From: Kordiimonas sp. SCSIO 12610
GTDB lineage: Bacteria; Pseudomonadota; Alphaproteobacteria; Sphingomonadales; Kordiimonadaceae
Assembly (NCBI RefSeq): GCF_024398015.1
Contig: NZ_CP073747.1
Span: 568,501 to 632,500 of the forward strand
DNA length: 64,000 nt
Reading direction: 5' to 3'
Shown: in pieces, positions 48,552-57,503 of the stretch
How positions within the stretch are numbered: position 1 is the stretch's first letter
How the letters are laid out: every line of letters starts with the position of its first letter
The notes under the pieces: generated by a model
The model's database searches: none
Told to the model about the DNA's origin: nothing
The model's input: only the letters and a program-made list of their open reading frames with translations
Program-made: the position numbers and the translations under genes

Positions 48552-48635
48552 ATTCCAGACTATAATGAAAGCCATTTTATCTATACGCTTACCGGATATG
48601 GCTTATATGCGTTGATTTATCTATATTGTTAACCG

Positions 48636-49094
48636 CTACGAAGGAAAAAGAGGGAGTTCTGTAGTTTCTTTTATACATTCCATCGAAAAACATGCGCTAA
48701 CATCCGATAGTTTGGCGACCTTGATTAATTTCTTATAGATCGCATCATATCCCTTGAGGTCTGTTGTCACAATACGCAGCAGATAATCAACTTCCCCGGT
48801 CATTCTATGAAACTCAAGCACCTCCGGCATGGCTTTGACACCTTCTGCGAATGCACGAAGCCACTCCTCGTCATGCTCAGCGGTGCGAATTAAAATAAAT
48901 CCAGTTAAACCAATATTCAATTTTTCCTGATCAAGAAGAGCCACACGTTTCTTGATAATGCCGTCTTCTTCCATACGCTTTATTCTGCGCCAACAAGGGG
49001 TTTGCGAAGTGCCGGCACGTTCAGCGATTTCAGCGATCGAGCCAGATGCATCCTTTTGCAAGGTATTTAAAATTCTTAGATCAACATGGTCCAT
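48636..49094 (-). CDS. Lrp/AsnC family transcriptional regulator
   Basis: A 152-residue regulator. The helix-turn-helix is SIAEIAERAGTSQTPCWRRIKRM (about 17-39), typical of Lrp. The C-terminal RAM domain has EVLEFHRMTGEVDYLLRIVT (about 90-110), which binds amino-acid effectors. The start is the ATG at 49094 (MDHVDLRIL), as family members begin just before the HTH; the frame extends upstream. It is divergent from the DUF6356 and YeiH genes at 49229-50567, which may be its targets. Confidence 0.88.
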   Translation of the reverse strand: MDHVDLRILNTLQKDASGSIAEIAERAGTSQTPCWRRIKRMEEDGIIKKRVALLDQEKLNIGLTGFILIRTAEHDEEWLRAFAEGVKAMPEVLEFHRMTGEVDYLLRIVTTDLKGYDAIYKKLIKVAKLSDVSACFSMECIKETTELPLFPS

Positions 49095-49228
49095 ATATTT
49101 CTCATTTTCAAAAAATTGGGAATATTTATTCTTGCACATCAATAAAAATGAGTAAATTGAAACTTACTATTTCGGAAAGCAGAACTATACTATCTCTATA
49201 TTAGGCGTAACAAATCAGGAGAGTATTT

Positions 49229-49480
49229 GTGTTGGTTAGACTGTTTACTGAACACCCAAAGTCAGTTGATGAAAGTTATTTTGAACACTTGCTCATGGCT
49301 TCGTCTTTTGGCCTGACGATGGTTTTTTATGGCCTATTGTGTTTTGTTCACGCTCTTCTGCCATTTCTATTTGAAAAGTCAGCGAGTAAAGCAATCGACC
49401 GCCTGTATGTGCGAATGGTAACGAACCGTAATCGAAAAAACGCTGCTAAGCATAGCCACCCAACGGCTGCTGCCGAATAA
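49229..49480 (+). CDS. DUF6356 family small membrane protein
   Basis: An 83-residue protein resembling the DUF6356 family. It has one predicted long hydrophobic helix (about residues 22-48, GLTMVFYGLLCFVHALLPFL) and a basic, lysine/arginine-rich C-terminal tail. It starts with GTG at 49229, AGGAG seven bases upstream. It precedes the YeiH-type transporter gene by 4 bp, so the pair is an operon, and it may be an accessory to that transporter. Function unknown. Confidence 0.75.
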   Translation: MLVRLFTEHPKSVDESYFEHLLMASSFGLTMVFYGLLCFVHALLPFLFEKSASKAIDRLYVRMVTNRNRKNAAKHSHPTAAAE

Positions 49481-49484
49481 GCTG

Positions 49485-50567
49485 ATGACTGATCATCAGC
49501 TACAACGTCAGGTATCCTCGATTTCCTTAATCAATTTTTGGGAAAGAGCTTTGGGTTGCCGAAAATATGCGGCAGGTATTATCCTCACACTCCTGTTGGC
49601 ATTATGTGTTAAGCTGATTGCAGACATTACAAACGCACCCTCAATGTTGCTGGCTATGATTGTTGGTTTGTGCGGCCACTTTGTCTTTCGTTCAAATGCC
49701 TTTGTTGCTGGTGTCGAGGTTTCGGCCAAGCAGTTGTTGCGTCTGGGTGTCGCGTTACTGGGTGCGAAAATCGTTTTAGTTGATGTTATGGCGCTTGGCT
49801 GGCCTGTTATTCTTCTTGTGATAGCGGGTGTGATTTTCACTTTAGTCAGCGGTTTGTTCGTGGGTCGATTATTTGGCTTAAAATCTGATCATGCAATTTT
49901 GTCAGCTGGTTCTGTTGCCATTTGCGGTGCCTCGGCCGCACTCGCTGTTTCCTCGGTTTTAGGGCAAGACCGCGACAGTGAAAGGCGAACCACGATTACC
50001 ATCATCGGGGTAACCACCTTAAGTACGATTGTGATGATACTATATCCTATTGTTACACGCTTAATGGGGTATGACGACCAAAATGCTGGCCTGTTTATTG
50101 GTGCAACTATTCATGATGTCGCCCAGGTTATGGGTGCTGGATACATGGTATCAGAAGAGGCAGGTCAAACGGCTGCAATTGTCAAATTAACCCGGGTTGT
50201 TTGTTTGGTGCCAGCGGTTTTTATTATCGGATATTTCTATTGCCGCAGTCAGCAAAATCATAGCGAGTGTACAGATGCTTTGGAGACGAAGGTTAAGCAG
50301 CCATTTTTGCCAGGGTTTCTAATCGCCTTTTTATGCCTGATGGCCTTCAATAGCGCAGGAGCACTTCCGCAATCTGTTACTTCTGGACTGGGCGAACTAT
50401 CAGGGTTTTTGCTGCTGGTCGCGGTAACTGCATTGGGGCTAAAGACATCCTTTAAGGATATTATGTCGATCGGGATTAAGCCGGTCTTGGTGCTTAGTGT
50501 ACAAACAATTCTTTTGGCGTTATTTGCCCTAGCGGGCATTAGCTTTCTACTTCCTTACTTCTCCTAA
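49485..50567 (+). CDS. YeiH family putative sulfate exporter
   Basis: A 360-residue inner-membrane transporter with about ten hydrophobic segments. Family features are PSMLLAMIVGLCGHFVF, LRLGVALLGAKI, GSVAICGASAALAVSSVL and ATIHDVAQVMGAGYMVSEEA. YeiH-type proteins are annotated as exporters of sulfate or sulfonate-related compounds; the substrate is not shown here. Co-transcribed with the small DUF6356 gene and divergent from an Lrp-type regulator, which suggests an amino-acid or sulfur compound signal. Confidence 0.87.
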   Translation: MTDHQLQRQVSSISLINFWERALGCRKYAAGIILTLLLALCVKLIADITNAPSMLLAMIVGLCGHFVFRSNAFVAGVEVSAKQLLRLGVALLGAKIVLVDVMALGWPVILLVIAGVIFTLVSGLFVGRLFGLKSDHAILSAGSVAICGASAALAVSSVLGQDRDSERRTTITIIGVTTLSTIVMILYPIVTRLMGYDDQNAGLFIGATIHDVAQVMGAGYMVSEEAGQTAAIVKLTRVVCLVPAVFIIGYFYCRSQQNHSECTDALETKVKQPFLPGFLIAFLCLMAFNSAGALPQSVTSGLGELSGFLLLVAVTALGLKTSFKDIMSIGIKPVLVLSVQTILLALFALAGISFLLPYFS

Positions 50568-50675
50568 GCAGCAGTATAATTCAGCCATAAACCTTAGATA
50601 AGATTTTTGCATCATTTCCTCGCCAAAATTCCTCACTAACGTTATGAAGGTCTACATTATGTGAAAGGCCTCTGA

Positions 50676-51527
50676 ATGCGTACAGTTTATATCGACGGTA
50701 GTTTTGTCCCAGAAAATGAAGCCACTGTTTCTATCTTCGACCGTAGTTTCTTATTCTCGCACGGTGTTTATGAAGTTACGTCGGTGATCAATGGTGGCCT
50801 GATTGACCACATGGGTCACATGAAACGCCTCAAACTTTCGCTTGAAGGGGCGCTGATACCATTTGAGGTTGATAGTGATCATATACTGCGCATCCAGAAA
50901 CGCCTGATCGAAATGAACAATTTGGATGAAGGCCTCATATATTTGCAGATTTCAAGAGGGGCAGAAGATCGTGACTTTTTGCCAACTCCTTCCCTTCAAC
51001 CCAGTATTGTTATGTTCACGCAGGAAAAAGCGCTTCTCGACCCGCCGCAAGCGCGTGACGGCATAAGGATCGTATCTGTTCCAGACATCCGTTGGCGCAG
51101 GCGGGATGTTAAGGCAGTTAGTTTGCTCGCTCCTGTTCTTGCAAAAGAAACGGCGCGGCAACATGGTGTTCAGGACGCCTGGATGATCGAAGATGGGTAT
51201 GTAACAGAAGGCACCTCCAATAACGCCTATATCATCACAAGGGACAATGTGATCGTGACCCGTCACCTTAGTCACGATATTTTACACGGTATCACGCGTC
51301 AGGCAGTTTTGTCGGTCGCTCAATCCATGAATATGACAGTTGAGGAACGTCCGTTCACGATTGAAGAAGCATACAGTGCAAGGGAAGCTTTCATTTCAAG
51401 CGCATCTACCCTTGTCTGGCCTGTTGTAGAAATTGATGGAAAATCGATCATGGACGGTAAGGTTGGAGCAGTAACGCGTGAAATCCGGCGGCAGTATATC
51501 AAAGCCAGCTTAGAACGCCTAATGTAA
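50676..51527 (+). CDS. Class IV PLP-dependent aminotransferase (D-amino-acid transaminase-like)
   Basis: A 283-residue aminotransferase of fold type IV. It begins RTVYIDGSFVPENEATVSIF, the PLP lysine is in DVKAVSLLAPVLAKETA (about 148), and the cofactor-binding end contains GTSNNAYIIT and LHGITRQAVLSVAQ. The carboxylate-trap region reads SRGAEDRDF, where Bacillus D-amino-acid transaminases have R-x-H with His at the Phe position. It could therefore be a D-amino-acid, branched-chain or related transaminase. It stands alone. Confidence 0.85.
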   Translation: MRTVYIDGSFVPENEATVSIFDRSFLFSHGVYEVTSVINGGLIDHMGHMKRLKLSLEGALIPFEVDSDHILRIQKRLIEMNNLDEGLIYLQISRGAEDRDFLPTPSLQPSIVMFTQEKALLDPPQARDGIRIVSVPDIRWRRRDVKAVSLLAPVLAKETARQHGVQDAWMIEDGYVTEGTSNNAYIITRDNVIVTRHLSHDILHGITRQAVLSVAQSMNMTVEERPFTIEEAYSAREAFISSASTLVWPVVEIDGKSIMDGKVGAVTREIRRQYIKASLERLM

Positions 51528-51619
51528 GTCTTAGTTCTGTGGGTTTAATGTAAGTATTGGATTATCACAAAGTCTGCTACATTGTACCCAACTTTCATTT
51601 AATCATGTGAGGGGCTTTT

Positions 51620-52069
51620 ATGACATATGAGACTATTTTTTCGATCATAAATATAGGCGTCTTGCCTGCATGGCTTATGCTTGTGTTCTTGCCATCTAGC
51701 CAATTAACCAAATCTGTCGTTCATAGTTTTCTTTATCCAGTCGTTTATGGCTTAATCTACACAGGTTTGATCGTGAACAGTTTGTTCTTCGGCGCTTCAG
51801 CGGAAGGTGCCGGATTTTCATCCATTGGTGGGGTGATGGCGCTTTTTGACCATCCTAATGGCACGCTGGCTGGGTGGTCACATTATCTGGTTTTTGATTT
51901 GTTTGTTGGCACATGGATTAGCCGTGATGCACTCGACCGTGGGATCAAGCATCTGTTTATCGTGCCGTGCCTGTTTTTCACCTTTATGTTTGGACCAATC
52001 GGTTTGCTCATCTATGTCGCAATTAGAGGTCTGCATACGCGGTCAGCGAATCAAGCTAACCTGTCTTAA
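51620..52069 (+). CDS. ABA4-like (DUF4281) membrane protein
   Basis: A 149-residue inner-membrane protein with four hydrophobic segments. The family signature FDHPNGTLAGWSHYLVFDLF, followed by VGTWISRDALDRGI, lies at residues 77-110. It belongs to the ABA4-like (DUF4281) family; the plant ABA4 protein acts in neoxanthin formation, but bacterial members have no set role. No carotenoid genes are nearby. It is convergent with the acetyltransferase gene. Confidence 0.85.
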   Translation: MTYETIFSIINIGVLPAWLMLVFLPSSQLTKSVVHSFLYPVVYGLIYTGLIVNSLFFGASAEGAGFSSIGGVMALFDHPNGTLAGWSHYLVFDLFVGTWISRDALDRGIKHLFIVPCLFFTFMFGPIGLLIYVAIRGLHTRSANQANLS

Positions 52070-52081
52070 CAAGATAAAGGC

Positions 52082-52549
52082 TTATTTGAGTTTTAAATGC
52101 AAAAACTGGTTAAACTCGCTCGCTTGATAGTCTGAAAATGCTGCCCCGTTTTTGAAGCCATATTTTTTATATAGTCTTATTGCGGGGTCAAAAGCTGGGC
52201 CGCTGCCTGTCTCCAGTGATAATATTTTGTATTCACGTATTTTAGCGGTGTCGATGATATGCTCCAACAACCGTGCTGCAACGCCTTTTCGCAGTTGCGT
52301 TTTATGTGTTCGCATGGATTTAATTTCGCCGTGTGTAGGGGATAATTCCTTTAAGGCACCACACCCCAAAATTGTCTCGTTCTCCCAGGCGGTCCAAAAG
52401 CTGATTTCCTTGGTTTTTAGACCCGAGATATCGAGGGCGAAAACACTATCGATAGGCGAATTTTCCTGCATGCCCTTCATGTGGTCTTTTAACAGAGCCT
52501 GCACATCTGGATGGGAAAGGTCATCCAATACAATTTGCATGTTGGTCAT
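52082..52549 (-). CDS. GNAT family N-acetyltransferase
   Basis: A 155-residue acetyltransferase. The acetyl-CoA-binding motif A is MRTHKTQLRKGVAARLLEHI (about residues 79-98), followed by ILSLETGSGPAFDPAIRLYKKYGF. The N-terminal strand ILGCGALKELSPTHGEIK is typical. The substrate is unknown. Its ATG overlaps the stop of the secretion adaptor gene by four bases, so it may be the third gene of that operon. An ATG three codons later is an alternative start. Confidence 0.85.
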   Translation of the reverse strand: MTNMQIVLDDLSHPDVQALLKDHMKGMQENSPIDSVFALDISGLKTKEISFWTAWENETILGCGALKELSPTHGEIKSMRTHKTQLRKGVAARLLEHIIDTAKIREYKILSLETGSGPAFDPAIRLYKKYGFKNGAAFSDYQASEFNQFLHLKLK

Positions 52550-53937
52550 TGTTCAGTAAAGGCATTTCTGACTGTCGTCAGAATAGGAGATAACAGGTAA
52601 CCGAGCACAGGTTGACTGTCGGTTTCAATAATGGCCTGCACGGGGAAACCAGGTTGTAGCCTTGATGTTTCGCTGAGGCCCGCAAGGCTCTCACTATTAA
52701 AACTGATTTGAACGGAATAGTAGGAAAGGCCGGATTGTTCATCAAGAAGCGTATCGGGTGACACTCTGCGAACTGTTCCTTCAATGATCGGGGCATTACG
52801 GCCTTTAAAGGCTGCGATTGTCACTTTCGCTGGCAGACCGGGAACAATATTTGCTGCGTCACTTGCGGATAATCTTGCGTCAACAACCAGTTCAGACCCT
52901 TCCGGCACAAGGTCAAACAGTGCGTCACCAGGCTGTAAAACCTCGCCGCGCGCTTTCACTTGCATATTCATGACGATGCCATTTTTATCCGCCCTGATAC
53001 TTGTTCTGTCTTTCTGATTTTGTGCGAGGTCAAGTGCACCAAAAATAGACTGCATTTCTACCTGTGTGTCTTGCATTTGCTGTGCTATCTCGCCGCGTGT
53101 GGTAGTGCGGAAATTTTGCAGTTCTACATTAGCGCTTTGGACACGGTTCTTTTGCTCAACCAATTGGCTTTGAAGGCTTAGTTCGTCTGCGAGCAACGCT
53201 TCTCGTTGGCGCCTTAATGCGAGGCTTCTTGTTTTTGGTGCTAATCCTTTTTGTAGCAGATCATTTACATCCGCAATTTCTTCTTCGATCAGTTTAAGTT
53301 GTGCAGTTGTCTTAGTGACCTGTTCGCCAAGGGAAGCGCTTATGTCTTCGAGGTCTTTGATGTTTGCTTTCAAGGTTGCTTCTTGCGTCCTGAACAGTTC
53401 CTGTCTGATTTTGAATTGGCTTGCTTCAAGTGAAAGAATTTCCCTTTGTGCCGTGGCGCTTACGCCCTGAGGTTTCAGCGCACTCAGATCCAGTTTTTCC
53501 TCTAGGTTCCATTCATTACGTAGGCGTTCCAGTCTGGCGTTGAGGGCAAAAATGCGGGTTTGGACATCGCGCAGTCTTGCTTCTGCTGGCTTGGGGTCAA
53601 TCTCGACTAGGAGGTCACCAGCCTTCACGCGGGTACCATTTTTTACATGCACTTTCTTGATAATTCCGCCCTCGAGATGCTCAATCACATCTCTATCGCC
53701 GCTGACGATGACACGACCAGTGACAACGGCACCCGTCGAAAGTGGGGCAAATATAGACCATAAAATAAGGGCACCAAAGAATATGCATATAGTAATGATA
53801 CCTTTTTGGGTCCAGTCAGAAACCATAGGTTCCCGGGTTTCAAGGACCAGATCCATTAAGGCAGTGTTTTCGCTCTGCTCTTCGGCTTTTGCGGGCGTAC
53901 CATTCGCAACATGAGAGATATCGAGGGGATCAGTCAT
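52546..53937 (-). CDS. Type I secretion periplasmic adaptor (HlyD family)
   Basis: A 463-residue membrane-fusion protein linking an inner-membrane ABC exporter to an outer-membrane TolC channel. It has a short cytoplasmic N-terminus, one transmembrane helix (about 47-67), then a lipoyl/beta-barrel start RVIVSGDRDVIEHLEGGIIK, where EGGIIKKVHVKNG is the family hallmark. A long alpha-helical hairpin follows (about 120-300). The C-terminal beta domain ends LQPGFPVQAIIETDSQPVLG. It overlaps the ABC gene by 8 bp. Confidence 0.93.
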   Translation of the reverse strand: MTDPLDISHVANGTPAKAEEQSENTALMDLVLETREPMVSDWTQKGIITICIFFGALILWSIFAPLSTGAVVTGRVIVSGDRDVIEHLEGGIIKKVHVKNGTRVKAGDLLVEIDPKPAEARLRDVQTRIFALNARLERLRNEWNLEEKLDLSALKPQGVSATAQREILSLEASQFKIRQELFRTQEATLKANIKDLEDISASLGEQVTKTTAQLKLIEEEIADVNDLLQKGLAPKTRSLALRRQREALLADELSLQSQLVEQKNRVQSANVELQNFRTTTRGEIAQQMQDTQVEMQSIFGALDLAQNQKDRTSIRADKNGIVMNMQVKARGEVLQPGDALFDLVPEGSELVVDARLSASDAANIVPGLPAKVTIAAFKGRNAPIIEGTVRRVSPDTLLDEQSGLSYYSVQISFNSESLAGLSETSRLQPGFPVQAIIETDSQPVLGYLLSPILTTVRNAFTEQ

Positions 53938-55825
53938 GATTACCCTCCTCTTGGCGTCCTTTTAGGGGATCTTGATCAGGGGACCTTGGTATTCGCATAT
54001 TGGCGAGGCTTGCCCGTTTAGGTGCGCTTGCTGGCTTATCACTGTCAGGTTTGCTCTTTAATTTTTGCGGTACTTTTTTACGTGTAATATTAGTCGTGCC
54101 AACTTTGGGAAGGGTTGGAGTGTTCAATCGCCTTAAGACTTGCGATCGATTACCAAACTGACTGATTTTGCCGCGACTGATCATAGCGATTTTGTCGGCG
54201 CGCTTTATAAATTCCTGATGGTGTGAAACAATGATCACATTGGTGCCTCGTTGTTTCTCTTCTTCCATAACTTCCAAAAGCTTCGCTTCTGTTGCGGTAT
54301 CCAGGTTAAGGTTAGGTTCGTCCATGATCAAAATTCTGGGCTCGCCGCAAAGTGCACGCGCGATGGCTAGACGCTGGATTTGACCGCCTGACAACGGATG
54401 GCCCATATCACCACCAATGCAGGTTTCGTACCCCATCGGCAATTGCATGATATCGTCGTGTGCGTTTATACGGCGCGCGGCTTCAACAACATCTTCGATA
54501 GGTATATCGCGAAAACGGGCTATGTTTTCTGCGATCGTTCCCGGCAGAAAATCAATCTGTTGCGGGACAAAACCAATCATGGGCCCTAATTCATCCCGCG
54601 AGAAATGGGAGACTTCATAATCACCGATATAGATGAACCCTTCGCTCGGTGAATGTGCACCTGCGATTAACTTGGCAAGTGTTGACTTGCCCGATGCGCT
54701 TGGGCCAATCAAACTTAGGACCTCACCGGGCTTAGCAGTAAGGTTTACATTCCGAATAAACGGCGCTTCCGTGTTTGGGAAAGTATAGCTCGTGTCTTCA
54801 AGGCGAATTTCAACTATGCCCTCGGGTTTTCGTGCGGAAACAGTTTGCTCAACAGAGTCAGGAAGGATAGTGCTGAGTTTATGATATGCCGCGCGCGCAG
54901 ACATTGCTTGTTTCCATGCAGTAATAGCTTGCTCAACAGGCGCGAGCGCGCGTGACATAATTAACGATGCTCCAATTATAATGCCAGGGGTTTCTGCTCC
55001 ATTGATAACCAGTAAACCGCCAGCAAATAGGACGGAAATTTGCAGGAGCATTCTGAAAAAGCGAAATCCGGCAAGGTTAATAGAAGCGCGACCAGCACTA
55101 ATATATTGGCCTTGTAATGCTTTGATGTTGAGTTTTAACCATCGGCGCCTAAGAGGTTCCATCATGCCCATCGCCATAAGAGTTTCGCTAGATTTCTGAA
55201 CAACTCGCATATAGTCACGCGAATCTTCTGTGTGACCATGGCCTTTTTCAAGATGTTTGCGGATCGAATGCTCGCTCATAAACGCAATGGCGAATAAAAT
55301 AGCTGCGCCGATCGTGGCAATGATGCCAATGGGTACCGACAATAAAAATAGCACGATCAGATAAAAAATCATCCAGGGTATGTCGAAAATTGCTAAAATT
55401 GCGGGGCTCGACATAAAGGAACGTAGTCGCCAAAGCTCTTCTAGGCCGGTTGCATTGCCTATTTTGCCTTTATGATGGGCGAGGGCAACTTCTTCGAAAA
55501 TGTGAACACCTAGTTTTGTTTCTAACCAACTTGCAGCACGGTTTAATACCTGACTACGGATTACGTCTAAAAGGGCCGCAACGGTGAGCGCAGAAATCGC
55601 TATAAGTGTAAGTAGATATAGGCTATTTTCATTGCCAGAGCTCAGGATTTTGTCCAGCATTGTCATCATGTAGATTGGAACAGTGAGCTGAAGTAAGTTT
55701 AAAATCAGCGAAAATATGGCAGCCCATTTTAGCGATTTTTTACAAGCTTTAGTGATCGTTACAAACGGAGACGTTTGTTCCGCAATCGCATCTTTGACAG
55801 CTTTCGATTCGAGAATATCTTTCAT
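53930..55825 (-). CDS. Type I secretion ABC transporter (PrtD-like permease/ATPase)
   Basis: A 631-residue fused permease-ATPase. An N-terminal membrane domain carries about six transmembrane helices (about 30-310). In the nucleotide-binding domain, Walker A is GPSASGKSTLAKLIAG (about 376), the signature is LSGGQIQRLAIARAL and Walker B is ILIMDEPNLNLD. There is no peptidase C39 domain, so it is of the PrtD/RTX-export type. The last 60 residues are a Lys/Pro-rich tail. No substrate or outer-membrane TolC gene is visible nearby. It is divergent from the exopolysaccharide cluster. Confidence 0.94.
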   Translation of the reverse strand: MKDILESKAVKDAIAEQTSPFVTITKACKKSLKWAAIFSLILNLLQLTVPIYMMTMLDKILSSGNENSLYLLTLIAISALTVAALLDVIRSQVLNRAASWLETKLGVHIFEEVALAHHKGKIGNATGLEELWRLRSFMSSPAILAIFDIPWMIFYLIVLFLLSVPIGIIATIGAAILFAIAFMSEHSIRKHLEKGHGHTEDSRDYMRVVQKSSETLMAMGMMEPLRRRWLKLNIKALQGQYISAGRASINLAGFRFFRMLLQISVLFAGGLLVINGAETPGIIIGASLIMSRALAPVEQAITAWKQAMSARAAYHKLSTILPDSVEQTVSARKPEGIVEIRLEDTSYTFPNTEAPFIRNVNLTAKPGEVLSLIGPSASGKSTLAKLIAGAHSPSEGFIYIGDYEVSHFSRDELGPMIGFVPQQIDFLPGTIAENIARFRDIPIEDVVEAARRINAHDDIMQLPMGYETCIGGDMGHPLSGGQIQRLAIARALCGEPRILIMDEPNLNLDTATEAKLLEVMEEEKQRGTNVIIVSHHQEFIKRADKIAMISRGKISQFGNRSQVLRRLNTPTLPKVGTTNITRKKVPQKLKSKPDSDKPASAPKRASLANMRIPRSPDQDPLKGRQEEGNHD

Positions 55826-55953
55826 ACAAAGAGTATCCTCTGGTGCTGAATATTAAATGATATGAATTGTGCCATCTATTTTGCCTGAAATGCGTGATTT
55901 ATAATCGTTTTTTCATTTAAGATCAAATTGTATCGCTCTGAATACTGAGTTCA

Positions 55954-55976
55954 TATGTGTTATTATGATACACATA
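55954..55976. promoter_or_regulatory. Inverted repeat TATGTGT-N9-ACACATA
   Basis: A 23-bp dyad with two perfect 7-base arms and a 9-base spacer in the region between the divergent operons. The spacing fits a dimeric helix-turn-helix regulator site. The protein is unknown. Confidence 0.55.
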
Positions 55977-56011
55977 AGTTTGGTTACGTTGATAAGTGTT
56001 GTAATAAGAGC

Positions 56012-56024
56012 ATTGTTGGACAAT
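56012..56024. promoter_or_regulatory. Inverted repeat ATTGT-N3-ACAAT
   Basis: A 13-bp dyad with two perfect 5-base arms and a 3-base centre. It lies about 105 bp before the first exopolysaccharide gene. It could be a repressor or activator site for that operon, or chance in AT-rich DNA. Confidence 0.4.
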
Positions 56025-56128
56025 ACTTAATAAAAGGTTACTGATAAAATACTATTAATTCACTGACGTTAATCATTTATTTGTAGTATCTTGATTTTTT
56101 AGTGAGAGATAAGGGGTAGGCTCTCGAT

Positions 56129-57400
56129 ATGCGATTATTTGAAAAATATTTATTTAAACTATTTTTTGGTGCTGGATTGTTAGCGGCTTCAAGCTTGGAA
56201 GCGCGCGCGCAGCAGCAGGCGTCTGCCTTTCTGAATGCTCCTGCGACAGATCAGGGTTTAAAATTAAATTTTAATTCTAATGGTACATACAGCGATAACC
56301 TCTTGCGCTTCTCAGATATTGATATTGCAGAGCGGCCTGACCTTACGCCAGAAGATTATGTATTGGACCTTTCAGGTAATATTGCGTTTGGACGACGAAT
56401 TGGTAGAAACCAGCTCAGTTTTGATAGCAGCGTAGGTTATCGGTTTCATGATAATAATACGCAGTTGGATACTGAACGTTTTTCAGGTCGCGGTCTTTTT
56501 GCCTGGCAATTGGGGGCGCGATGTTCTGGGTCGCTTGGTGGGCAGTGGTCCCGAGATAATGGTCAATTTGAGACACAGGCAGATATTCTTAACAATAACG
56601 CTCAAACGATATTAAGTGCAGGTGGGCAAGCGCAGTGTAGGATATTGGGTCCTTTGCAAATTGCGGGCAGTGCTGTTTTCGGTTCTTCTGATAATACAGA
56701 TGCCACGCGAGAGATTAATAACCGCAACGATCAATTCTACAGTGGTAGCCTGCGCTATACATTTGGTCGGGGCTCCTATATTGGTGCATTGGTTAGTTCT
56801 TCAATTACCGACTTTACAGACCGTGACGAAATCGTCGGTGCTACGGACCGTTTTGAGCTGATCCAATACGCGGGTGAAGCAAACTTTGCCGTTGGTCGAA
56901 ATATACTATTAAACGTTCAAGCGGGTATTACTGATATTCAGGATGCTGCAAATATCGAGAATGATTTTAATGGCTTTAGCGGCGCTGCGTCGCTTAGTGT
57001 GCCAATCGGGACAGCACATACAGTTAACTTGGCAGGTTCTAGGTCTGTAATCCCTTTACAAAGCGTGACCGCCACTTTCGCGCGGTCAACAGATTTAACC
57101 GCGGCTATTAGTTCATCTTGGTCGCCGAGGTTAAGCAGTCAGCTTACAGCAGGATATTTGCGACGACTTATCGAATCCGATCAAGCGTTGTTAGACGTTG
57201 ATGCTATCCAGGAAGGATTTCCTGAGGGCTTCAATGACGAAGATTCAACCTATACATTCGAAGCAAGAATTAACTATGATTTGGGGCGATTGATCGGATT
57301 AAATTTATCTTATCGCTATTCAAAACGTACAGCGAATGTAGAAAGTTTCGAGTTTTCCAGTAACCGTATTATGTTGGGTCTAAGAGTTAATTTTAGGTAA
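56129..57400 (+). CDS. Outer-membrane beta-barrel protein of the exopolysaccharide cluster
   Basis: A 423-residue exported protein with a signal peptide (about 1-28, ending EARAQ). The rest is a repetitive alternating pattern of amphipathic beta strands ending in an aromatic-basic strand (ISLGLRVNFR-like end, MLGLRVNFR). It resembles outer-membrane proteins such as EpsL found in Eps/exosortase clusters, which are thought to help polymer export. The closing residue is Arg after Phe rather than the usual final Phe. First gene of the cluster. Confidence 0.8.
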   Translation: MRLFEKYLFKLFFGAGLLAASSLEARAQQQASAFLNAPATDQGLKLNFNSNGTYSDNLLRFSDIDIAERPDLTPEDYVLDLSGNIAFGRRIGRNQLSFDSSVGYRFHDNNTQLDTERFSGRGLFAWQLGARCSGSLGGQWSRDNGQFETQADILNNNAQTILSAGGQAQCRILGPLQIAGSAVFGSSDNTDATREINNRNDQFYSGSLRYTFGRGSYIGALVSSSITDFTDRDEIVGATDRFELIQYAGEANFAVGRNILLNVQAGITDIQDAANIENDFNGFSGAASLSVPIGTAHTVNLAGSRSVIPLQSVTATFARSTDLTAAISSSWSPRLSSQLTAGYLRRLIESDQALLDVDAIQEGFPEGFNDEDSTYTFEARINYDLGRLIGLNLSYRYSKRTANVESFEFSSNRIMLGLRVNFR

Positions 57401-57503
57401 TAGTTATCTCAAAGAGCTTGATGTTGAGAATTCTTTAAGAGTGTTCTGTAATCTTATTACTCAGGAATTTTTGACAAGAATGAATAATAGCATCGGAAGT
57501 GGT

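Larger units (their letters stand above)
55826..56128. other. AT-rich divergent regulatory region (secretion / exopolysaccharide)
   Basis: A 303-bp AT-rich region between the type I secretion genes and the exopolysaccharide cluster. It contains at least two near-palindromic dyads, listed separately, and must hold both promoters. There is no coding frame and no sigma-54 type GG-N10-GC promoter that I can support. Confidence 0.6.

Noticed and set aside
53930-55825. A bacteriocin-type exporter with a peptidase C39 domain
   Set aside because: The N-terminus goes directly into membrane helices without a C39 catalytic cysteine motif.
55826-56128. A sigma-54 promoter for the exopolysaccharide operon, as in some exosortase systems
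   Set aside because: A GTGCCA/TGGCAC element is present but no matching TTGC -12 element is at the right distance.
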